Assembly (NCBI GenBank): GCA_023132435.1 | Contig: JAGLYF010000014.1 | Location: forward strand, 1-54,760 | Source: Calditrichia bacterium | GTDB lineage: Bacteria > Calditrichota > Calditrichia > JAJRVZ01 | Reading direction: 5' to 3' | Length of the DNA stretch: 54,760 nt | Shown: piece by piece, positions 32,700 to 40,430 of the stretch | How positions within the stretch are numbered: the first letter of the stretch is position 1 | How the letters are laid out: the number at the start of each line of letters is the position of its first letter | The notes under the pieces: generated by a model | Told to the model about the DNA's origin: nothing | What the model saw: the letters and a program-made list of their open reading frames with translations, nothing else | The model's database searches: none | Program-made: the position numbers and the translations under genes

Positions 32700-34490
32700 T
32701 CAGTTTACCTTGAGTTTGCCAAATACCCTAAACAGAATGATCGTACCTATGACAGAAATGAAAGAGAAGATAATAGCAAGGAATATCTGACTATATAACC
32801 AAAATCCCGTCGAAAAGAGTATCGCATAGACAGTAATAATACCAGTAAACATACATAAAATTTCAAGAGGCAGCTGATGCTCAATGGGAGAAGCACCTTC
32901 CTTTATGAGTAATTTATGAATCCTTGCCCAGCCCGGGCCTCCAGGTCTTGTAAGTTTTACGAATTCGATCAAAGTCTTATCGTCGACAGGTTTTGTCAGA
33001 TATGTGATCAACAGCCATGTTGTTGTAGTCAACCCTATGCCTAGTAAAAGTTGCCAGTGTGAATGCTGATACCAATTCGGTACCACACCAGGCTCGGGTG
33101 TAGGTATGATTAATTTAAAGAATACAGCAATCAGAAAAGAAACTATCATTGCCGAAATTTCGGTGTAGGCATTTATTCTCCACCAGAACCAGCGCAATAT
33201 AAAGATCAGGCCTGTACCGGCTCCAATCTGCAAAAGAATATCAAAGGCCTGTTTGGCATTTTCCAACCATAAGGCTACAACAGCCGTTGCCACCATTAAT
33301 AGGACAGTTAATAATCGTCCCATTTTGACCAGCTGTTTTTCGGTTGCCTCAGGATTTACAAACCGTTTATAGAAATCATTTACGATATAAGAAGCCCCCC
33401 AATTAAGATGTGTACCAATTGTAGACATGTAGGCAGCGACCAGTGAGGCGACCACCAAACCAAACAGCCCTTTTGGAAGTAATGTCATCATAACCGGATA
33501 AGCAATATCATGTTTCAGATACTGATCACTTATATTTGGAAAACGGGCTTTAATATCAGCTAATTCGGGAAAAATAATTATGGAACTGAGAGCAACAATA
33601 ATCCAGGGCCAGGGTCTGAGAGCATAATGAGCTATATTGAATAGCAAGGTGGCACTAATTGCATTTTTTTCATTTTTAGCAGAAAGCATTCGTTGGGCAA
33701 TATATCCACCCCCACCTGGTTCTGCTCCAGGGTACCACACACTCCACCATTGCACAGCGACCGGGATAACAAATAGAGGAATGAGTATTTCCATATTATT
33801 GAAATCCGGAATTAGATTTAACTTACCCTGAAGTGAATTGTGATTTATTAAGTTACTAAGGCTGCCTATTTCAGGTTGTTTTACTGCAACAACCGCTGCT
33901 GCCACTGCTCCGACCATCGCAATACCGAACTGAAAAAAGTCCGCAAAAATAATACCGCGTAATCCCCCTAAGGTAGCATATATAACCACCGCAAATGATG
34001 CCAATATAATAGTTGTATATTTATCCAGACCAAACATAACCTCGCCAATTTTGATGGCGGCTAAGGAGACTGTACCCATAATCATTACATTAAAAAATAA
34101 ACCAAGATAAATAGAACGAAAGCCACGTAAAAAGGCAGCTAATTTTCCACTATAACGTATCTCATAAAATTCAAGATCGGTCATGACTTTTGAACGGCGC
34201 CATAGTTTTGAATACACAAAGACCGTGAGCATTCCGGTAAACAGAAAAGCCCACCATGCCCAGTTTCCTGCAACTCCATTCGTACGGACAATATCCGTGA
34301 CTAAATTCGGTGTATCTGCCGAAAACGTGCAGGCTACCATCGACACACCCAAAAGCCACCAGGGCATATTCCTACCGGAGAGAAAAAATTCAGCTGTATT
34401 TTTTCCAGCTCTTTTAGAGGTAATAAAGCCAATTGATAGAACAATTATGAAGAAAATGATCAGAATAAGCCAATCAATCAAATGAAACAT
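32700..34490 (-). CDS. Sodium:solute (sugar) symporter, SSS/SGLT family
   Basis: 596 aa; FFLSGRNMPWWLLGVSMVACTFSADTPNLVTDIVR; many TM helices; YMSTIGTHLNWGASYIVNDFYKR. Confidence 0.9.
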   Translation of the reverse strand: MFHLIDWLILIIFFIIVLSIGFITSKRAGKNTAEFFLSGRNMPWWLLGVSMVACTFSADTPNLVTDIVRTNGVAGNWAWWAFLFTGMLTVFVYSKLWRRSKVMTDLEFYEIRYSGKLAAFLRGFRSIYLGLFFNVMIMGTVSLAAIKIGEVMFGLDKYTTIILASFAVVIYATLGGLRGIIFADFFQFGIAMVGAVAAAVVAVKQPEIGSLSNLINHNSLQGKLNLIPDFNNMEILIPLFVIPVAVQWWSVWYPGAEPGGGGYIAQRMLSAKNEKNAISATLLFNIAHYALRPWPWIIVALSSIIIFPELADIKARFPNISDQYLKHDIAYPVMMTLLPKGLFGLVVASLVAAYMSTIGTHLNWGASYIVNDFYKRFVNPEATEKQLVKMGRLLTVLLMVATAVVALWLENAKQAFDILLQIGAGTGLIFILRWFWWRINAYTEISAMIVSFLIAVFFKLIIPTPEPGVVPNWYQHSHWQLLLGIGLTTTTWLLITYLTKPVDDKTLIEFVKLTRPGGPGWARIHKLLIKEGASPIEHQLPLEILCMFTGIITVYAILFSTGFWLYSQIFLAIIFSFISVIGTIILFRVFGKLKVN

Positions 34491-34504
34491 TTATACCACC
34501 TTTT

Positions 34505-35383
34505 TTATTTAAAAATATTATTGCCATACCCGTTTTCGAGATACTTCTGAACGATACTTATATCATTCTTGTATGTTAAATCCGGTACATGTTCAGAAAA
34601 CCAATAGGTATACATTGATTGGGTATGGTCATTGATCATCATTCTCACCGCAATAGGTAATTCTTTTTCTCCCCTTTTATTATCCACAGGAACTTTTTCC
34701 AGATAAGGGAAAATCATATCATATCCCAACCTGAATAAATTCATACTAACACCAATTTTACCATTTTTGGTTTTTACTCTTTTAATTTCCTGAGGTGATG
34801 GTTTCTCAATAATATTGAAAAGAAAGTTCTCCTCATCTTTTTTTGTGACAGAAAATCCTTCGATTCGTTCCTGAGGAAATTCCAATGCTGAGCGATCGTA
34901 TTCAATGCAAGCATTTTCATAGGGGGTGTCTGACAGCTGCTTCAGTGCTTTTACGGAATAGAGATTATCACTATTGCAGACCGTAAATTTTTTACCTCTC
35001 CAATCTATTTTATACCTGAGGGCTTGTAACAAAGCATCGGCCGTACCCAACGGTTTCGTTCGTCCCGCTGGAATCGTTTGAGTCGCATATGATATTTTCA
35101 TCCCATGAAATTGATTATCTCTATCCTTATTGCCATAATATTCTTCAGTGGAAAAATCTTTTTCACCGATAACAATAACAATATCCCCATAACCTGCTTC
35201 CCGTGCATTATAAAGCAGGTAATCCAGAAAAGGTCTGTAATTGTTACCCACACCGATCATCGACTTGGACCTCATGTCCGCCTCATTCACAAGACGACGA
35301 TCAATTTTATTCAAATCATTTTGTGGCTGTTTCATTCTTGAAGATATGCCACCAGCCAGTATGACCAGCCGATCTCCCATCAT
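34505..35383 (-). CDS. Sugar-phosphate nucleotidyltransferase-like protein
   Basis: RLVILAGGISSRMKQP N-terminal nucleotide-binding motif, GTADALLQAL, CNSDNLYS. Confidence 0.8.
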   Translation of the reverse strand: MMGDRLVILAGGISSRMKQPQNDLNKIDRRLVNEADMRSKSMIGVGNNYRPFLDYLLYNAREAGYGDIVIVIGEKDFSTEEYYGNKDRDNQFHGMKISYATQTIPAGRTKPLGTADALLQALRYKIDWRGKKFTVCNSDNLYSVKALKQLSDTPYENACIEYDRSALEFPQERIEGFSVTKKDEENFLFNIIEKPSPQEIKRVKTKNGKIGVSMNLFRLGYDMIFPYLEKVPVDNKRGEKELPIAVRMMINDHTQSMYTYWFSEHVPDLTYKNDISIVQKYLENGYGNNIFK

Positions 35384-35579
35384 AACAATTCTTTCACCTT
35401 ATGATTTTCTGCTATAATTTTCTTTCTTTTAATTGTAAACAGAAGTACCAATTATAATTGTTAACAAAACAATTGATTGACATATTATTTGAATTATTGT
35501 ACTTTTTGACTTTGAATCAGTTATCAGAACTACACATATTCATAGAAAAGATAATTATCATCCTATGGTTTAATGTTAA

Positions 35580-35679
35580 GTTAGAAATCTAACAGTAAAG
35601 AATTATGAAACAAAGTATACGCCAATACAGTTTTTTTAAGAAGTGAAAAAACGTTAATTAACGTTAATGAAACTGTTAC
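35580..35679. promoter_or_regulatory. Intergenic operator-like region: GTTAG-AAAT-CTAAC and ACGTTAATTAACGT palindromes
   Basis: 35580-35593 inverted repeat; 35651-35664 perfect 14-bp palindrome; ACGTTAA-N7-GTTAC at 35661-35679; between divergent genes. Confidence 0.5.
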
Positions 35680-35704
35680 AGACTTAAATTAATTCATCCA
35701 AAGT

Positions 35705-36982
35705 ATGGTAAATAATACCACAAAAAAAATCTTAGTTGATAAAATCACAAAAGATGAAAATATCCTCAAAGGGGAACACTATATAAATCTTTTAAAATAT
35801 ATTGTAAACTGTTCAATCAAAGGTTACATCCCCAATGAGATAAATATCGCTGAGGATGTATTCGGGAGGAAAAATTTTGATCCCTCAGAAGATACAATGG
35901 TTCGGGTTTATATTTATAAATTAAGAAAGAAATTGGATGAATATTATAAGAACGAGGGAAAATCTGAAAAGGTTCAAATTCGAATTCCAAAAGGGCATTA
36001 CAAAGTAGAGTTTCTATCAAAAAAGGATAAAAAGAAAGATACAATTACAAACATATTACAGAGTAAAAGACTGATCATCTTCGTTACTTCAATACTTATT
36101 TTATTTATAATAATTATTGTACAATGGTTTCACAATACATCTCTTAAGCACCAGTATCAATCTTCTAAATCATTTGACTTAAAAAATACAATCTGGGATA
36201 CTTTTCTAAATAGTGAATTACCAACTACAATAGTTATCGGTAATACGTTTATATTTACAGAATTTTGTGAAGATATAAAGAGTCTGCGAATTGTCCATGA
36301 TGAAAATGTACATAATCAGGCGGAATTTGAAAATTTCCTTAATCAAAATGCTCTAAGTCCCGAAAATTACTTTTTAGCTTCATGGGAAGTTGTAGCCAAA
36401 TCGAGTTTAATTAACATCTTAAAAATTCAGCCCATATTTTCATCTCATATGAAAACTGTAAATATAAAAACATCAGATCAAATTACCTGGGCGGATGTGA
36501 GAAGATCTAACATTATTTATCTCGGACATATTGAGACCCTGGATATATTAGAGAAGGCATTCCCGGCAATTTATTTTGAAGTTTTTGCAGAATTTAATAT
36601 GGATATTAAAGGAATAGAAAGAAAAATTCATATTGCCCACGATAATTTAGATAGTGTTTATACATTTATTGATCCTGAACTCACCCGAAAAAAATTTGTG
36701 AGAGATTATGTGATTTTGTCAAAGGCTCCAGGTCCACTGAATAATGTTATCTTTTTTATCATCTCATTTCACCACATTGGTCGGCTGGAGATCATTAGAA
36801 TTCTTACCGCTAAAGAGTTATATAAAGAGATTGAAAAAAAATTCACAGTTAATGTAACTGACGGGATTATGCCGGAATATTTTGAGGCGGTTCTTGAAAT
36901 CAGTGGTTATGATGAGACTGCGCTAGTTATTGATGTTAAACATTATTATGAAATTCCAGCGGGATTCATATTAAGAGACTAA
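35705..36982 (+). CDS. ToxR/CadC-like transmembrane regulator: N-terminal winged helix, one TM helix, unassigned sensor domain
   Basis: INIAEDVFGRKNFDPSEDTMVRVYIYKLRKKLDEYYKNEGKSEKVQIRIPKGHYKVEF wHTH; RLIIFVTSILILFIIIIVQWF TM; about 280-aa C-domain. Confidence 0.8.
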   Translation: MVNNTTKKILVDKITKDENILKGEHYINLLKYIVNCSIKGYIPNEINIAEDVFGRKNFDPSEDTMVRVYIYKLRKKLDEYYKNEGKSEKVQIRIPKGHYKVEFLSKKDKKKDTITNILQSKRLIIFVTSILILFIIIIVQWFHNTSLKHQYQSSKSFDLKNTIWDTFLNSELPTTIVIGNTFIFTEFCEDIKSLRIVHDENVHNQAEFENFLNQNALSPENYFLASWEVVAKSSLINILKIQPIFSSHMKTVNIKTSDQITWADVRRSNIIYLGHIETLDILEKAFPAIYFEVFAEFNMDIKGIERKIHIAHDNLDSVYTFIDPELTRKKFVRDYVILSKAPGPLNNVIFFIISFHHIGRLEIIRILTAKELYKEIEKKFTVNVTDGIMPEYFEAVLEISGYDETALVIDVKHYYEIPAGFILRD

Positions 36983-37585
36983 TATTCGGAAAGCATTTTT
37001 GATATAGTTCTAATGGTCACAAGAATCTTTCAGCCAAATTCATGAATGAGTATGAGACTCTTTTTACTATTACAAACCAATTCAAGGTCATCTGTACGAT
37101 AAATTTCCCAATATCTGATAATCATTCTATTCTTTTCTGATTTCTTCTTATATGGTTTTAAAATTCATTGCCACATTATTGCTACACTATGTTATACACA
37201 ATGTGTGAAAACTATGCCTGTTCAGTGCAATCAATCAGATTCTGAATCATATTTTCAGAAACACGAACAAGTTTTGTTTTTATTGTAGTTATATTTGGTG
37301 GGCATAGCAAAAGGAAGTCACTGCTGTGTGAAGCTCTAGGAAGTCTAATTTCCATTCATAATACCAATATAATATTGTGGAAGCTATAATCAATCATCAC
37401 CAACTTATTGGTATGTAAGTACCGAGGACCAGACTTGAATCCCGAAAAACGGGATCCAAACCCAATTATATCTCGAATCCAACCAGCATTTATTTTATTG
37501 TACCGATGGATATTTGAACCTACACACCTAAAAATAAGCAAGGGACTTTAAGTCCGTCGGGATACTTAAGATGGATAAATTTGAA

Positions 37586-37608
37586 CACACGGCCTAAACA
37601 GCCGTGTG
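37586..37608. terminator. Possible stem-loop (CACACGGC-N7-GCCGTGTG)
   Basis: Perfect 8-bp arms in a gene-poor gap; only weak T enrichment downstream. Confidence 0.3.
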
Positions 37609-37748
37609 CCTCTGCGAATTTTCCTTTTTTATGCCTATTGGAAATAATTATATTTATTAAATTTACATCAACGACAAAGTATATCTAAATTTCAGCGTCC
37701 AACTATATTTGGCTATATATTGACAATCTGCAAAAATGGCAGATTTTC

Positions 37749-37865
37749 TATGTTATGGATGGTGGTAAATTGATGTATTTCAGGAATATTTTGAGATATA
37801 GTAATTTAAAAATGGTTGAGAGGTATTTCGCTAAGAGTCATCCAACAATCTCTTTTAATTTTTGA
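37749..37865 (+). pseudogene. Tyrosine recombinase C-terminal relic (copy 1)
   Basis: Plus-strand reading YVMDGGKLMYFRNILRYSNLKMVERYFAKSHPTISFNF*; shares 25 nt (37803-37827) exactly with copy 2. Confidence 0.55.
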
Positions 37866-38524
37866 ATTAACATCTCAAAGCGCTGGGTCTGCGTAGCCGG
37901 CTCGAGATGCGCCAATACTGCCTCATGCAAAGACACATCATCTTTCACGACTCTTAATTCAGCCATTAAAAAAGATTTAACATCTGTATCTGATTCCAAA
38001 ATATCCTTTACCAGTTTTTTTCGATTATCCAAAACATAAATTATATCTTCAAAATCATGGCTGGTTCTGGGATCTGTCCCCCTCGCTTTATAGGCGATAA
38101 ATTTTGACGCCAAATAATAAGATAGCGGCATAATATTAATGTTGACTTCATCCAGATTATAATTTTGTAGATGATTAAATCCTGCATCAAACCAGGGATT
38201 TGACGGCGCCCACCCAACCTCTTTAGTGGACATCACATCTAAGAGAATATTCTTGTAAGTGAAACGGCATATTACCTTTTCATCTTTCGCAAAGTGGATG
38301 CCTCTCTCAGCAAATTTTTCCCTGAGTTTTTCTAATTCTGATAGTGATGTTATTTCAAGTATAATATCAATGTCCTCCGTCGGACGGATCTCCGGAGCAC
38401 CAGGATCGTCAATATAAAGTACCACTACGGCACCACCCACAAAAACAATTTTTTCGTTTAATTCCCCAAAAACATTAGCTACCGATTTTATAGCCTTGAT
38501 AATTTGTGTTCTGTTCTTTAACAT
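37838..38524 (-). CDS. Nucleotidyltransferase (AbiEii/MNT-like), putative toxin-side partner
   Basis: KIVFVGGAVVVLYIDDPGAPEIRPTEDIDIILEI (G-G...D-x-D), SHDFEDIIYVLDNR. Confidence 0.75.
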   Translation of the reverse strand: MLKNRTQIIKAIKSVANVFGELNEKIVFVGGAVVVLYIDDPGAPEIRPTEDIDIILEITSLSELEKLREKFAERGIHFAKDEKVICRFTYKNILLDVMSTKEVGWAPSNPWFDAGFNHLQNYNLDEVNINIMPLSYYLASKFIAYKARGTDPRTSHDFEDIIYVLDNRKKLVKDILESDTDVKSFLMAELRVVKDDVSLHEAVLAHLEPATQTQRFEMLIQKLKEIVG

Positions 38525-38568
38525 TTATTAATATGCTTAGTAGTCTGTACAACAAGAATGTATTCTAT

Positions 38569-39081
38569 TTAAAAAATTCGTTTGCGGAATTCCTCTACAG
38601 CCTTTTGTTTTTCACGTGCACGCCCGAAGCGAATGGCATCAACCATGGAAATCAATTCATACAGGGTGGGATCTTTCGCACATGCGTCCGGCACACCGGG
38701 ATGCAAAGGTTCAATGGCCTGACCGCGCACCTCACCCTCTGCCCATGGCCAAACATACGATTCATCAGCTGAAAAATAATAATTAAGTGGAGGTGCGCTA
38801 TGTGCAGTTGGCATGCCACGTTGAATACCCCCCGGTTCGGTTGGATATACATAGCCAAGACCGTGTTCCAGGAAATCAAGTAAATTATTTTTCATTAACC
38901 GCTTTTTGTCATTAGAAAGGAGTGAGGCCAGTTTTGATCGGTTTAGTGATTCACTCACTTCGCTTGCACTAATATTTAAGGATAGAGCTAAATCTTTGGC
39001 CATCCAAGGTTTATCTTTTAGTGCAGCAATTTTTAAAAGAATTATAATATCATGTGGCCGCATACCTTTATGTTCTTTCAT
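38569..39081 (-). CDS. HTH regulator partner of the nucleotidyltransferase (ORF track start at 39150 probably too long)
   Basis: From internal ATG at 39081: MKEHKGMRPHDIIILLKIAALKDKPWMAKDLALSLNISASEVSESLNRS; longer start would run through a perfect palindrome at 39101-39119. Confidence 0.7.
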   Translation of the reverse strand: MKEHKGMRPHDIIILLKIAALKDKPWMAKDLALSLNISASEVSESLNRSKLASLLSNDKKRLMKNNLLDFLEHGLGYVYPTEPGGIQRGMPTAHSAPPLNYYFSADESYVWPWAEGEVRGQAIEPLHPGVPDACAKDPTLYELISMVDAIRFGRAREKQKAVEEFRKRIF

Positions 39082-39100
39082 ACGATACACTCCAATGCAT

Positions 39101-39119
39101 AATTCGCGATTCGCGAATT
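39101..39119. promoter_or_regulatory. Operator-like perfect inverted repeat AATTCGCG-ATT-CGCGAATT
   Basis: 8-bp perfect arms, 3-nt centre, 20 bp upstream of the likely HTH-gene start. Confidence 0.6.
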
Positions 39120-39154
39120 GGAAATTAACATAATTAAAAGGCAATTTCAAGTAT

Positions 39155-39379
39155 CATTACACTTTCGCCTCGCATTATGTCATAAATGGTGGTGATCTAA
39201 TCTCTTTAAGGGATATTTTTTTATAAAAAAATTTAAAAATGGTTGAGAGGTATTCTCATCTATCTTCAGATTATAAGCGAAAAATGATTAATAATCTCAC
39301 TGGTAAGTTTTCGGTTTGCCAAATATTTGCCAAAAATGAAGAAAGTAGTTCTTCCCCACAAAATAACAAAGCCTCGTAA
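39155..39379 (+). pseudogene. Tyrosine recombinase C-terminal relic (copy 2) beside tRNA-Lys
   Basis: Plus-strand reading HYTFASHYVINGGDLISLRDIFL*KNLKMVERYSHLSSDYKRKMINNLTGKF...KAS*; integrase box II with an in-frame stop at the GH position. Confidence 0.75.
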
Positions 39380-39398
39380 CTATTTGATTTTACGAGGC
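39371..39398 (-). terminator. Intrinsic-terminator-like hairpin downstream of tRNA-Lys
   Basis: GCCTCGTAA...TTACGAGGC stem followed on the minus strand by TTTGTTATTTT. Confidence 0.7.
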
Positions 39399-39407
39399 TT
39401 AGATGTG

Positions 39408-39480
39408 TGAGCCAGGTAGGATTCGAACCTACGACCAACGGCTTAAAAGGCCGCTGCTCTACCAACTGAGCTACTGGCCC
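39408..39480 (-). tRNA. tRNA-Lys (anticodon TTT)
   Basis: GGGCCAGTAGCTCAGTTGGTAGAGCAGCGGCCTTTTAAGCCGTTGGTCGTAGGTTCGAATCCTACCTGGCTCA; cloverleaf arms pair; CCA not encoded. Confidence 0.95.
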
Positions 39481-39575
39481 GTATGTCAAATACAGTCGCT
39501 AAATTTATAAATAAAAAACTCTCTTTTCAAATTTCCTTTTGATATCTTTTTAGAACTTAACCGCTAAGACGATTA

Positions 39576-39642
39576 CCGTAGGGCGTAGTGCGTGGGGCGT
39601 GAAGCGTAGAGATTAATACGCTCAACGCCCTACGCACCACGG
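39576..39642. repeat. Inverted repeat made of GCGTRG-type units
   Basis: CCGTAGGGCGTAGTGCGTGGGGCGT ... ACGCCCTACGCACCACGG. Confidence 0.55.
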
Positions 39643-39643
39643 T

Positions 39644-40369
39644 TCATTCACCCGACCGCCGCTCGTCCATAATCCGGCAGGCTTCCATGATCACATTCAT
39701 CGTTCCATTTTTGACATTATTGGGAAATTCTTTGTCAGAAACTTCGAAATTAAACGTTCCTTTTTCATAGGATACTAATTCATAGAAAGCCTCTTCGCCT
39801 TCAACACTCTCGGTTTTTGCACCGGTTAACTGGCCATCCTTTAAATAAATTTCACCTTTTCCTTCACCATCAATTTTTAGTACACCGGATTTTTTATTTA
39901 AATTAAGCATCTGAACCAATTCTACAATGCTCAGGTCTTTCAACTCCCCGGCAAACGCCTTTTTAGACTCTGTTTTATCCTCAATAGTTTTTAACTTTTG
40001 TGTCCTGTCAAGAAGTTCTTCAACTCTCTCCAACAATTCTTTCCGGTCAATAGGTTTGTTCAGATACTCATCTGCCCCGGCCCGAAATCCTCTGATTTCC
40101 ATTTCAGAATCATCAAATGAAGTAAGAAAGATAAAAGGTACTAATGGAACCTTTGAATTTTCACGAATCATCCAGCATAGTTCGATGCCATCCATCTGAG
40201 GCATCATAATATCTGATATTATCAGCTCGGGTATTTCCTTATTGGCAACCTGAAAGGCAACCTCACCGTTTTCGGCTTCAACAATCTCATAACCAGCCTT
40301 GGAAAGGCTGATATTAAGTAATTTTAGCACATTTGGGTTATCATCAACGATTAAAATTTTATGACTCAT
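39644..40369 (-). CDS. Response regulator: receiver plus PATAN (DUF4388) domain
   Basis: KILIVDDNPNVLKLL, ELIISDIMMPQMDGIEL; FAGELKDLSIVELVQMLNLNKKSGVLKIDGEGKGEIYLKDGQLTGAKT. Confidence 0.85.
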   Translation of the reverse strand: MSHKILIVDDNPNVLKLLNISLSKAGYEIVEAENGEVAFQVANKEIPELIISDIMMPQMDGIELCWMIRENSKVPLVPFIFLTSFDDSEMEIRGFRAGADEYLNKPIDRKELLERVEELLDRTQKLKTIEDKTESKKAFAGELKDLSIVELVQMLNLNKKSGVLKIDGEGKGEIYLKDGQLTGAKTESVEGEEAFYELVSYEKGTFNFEVSDKEFPNNVKNGTMNVIMEACRIMDERRSGE

Positions 40370-40430
40370 GCAATGCTCCCCGCGGTCAGTAAATTTACTT
40401 AATTTACAAATTCAGGGTGAAGTATGAAAA

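Noticed and set aside
37356-37541. 61-aa minus-strand ORF in the gap
   Set aside because: No recognisable ribosome site or domain; cannot distinguish from chance.
39101-39150. N-terminal extension of the HTH regulator in the ORF track
   Set aside because: Would encode the perfect palindrome; internal ATG at 39081 gives a standard HTH N-terminus.
39271-39489. 72-aa minus-strand ORF
   Set aside because: It is a read-through of tRNA-Lys and its terminator; no protein-like features.
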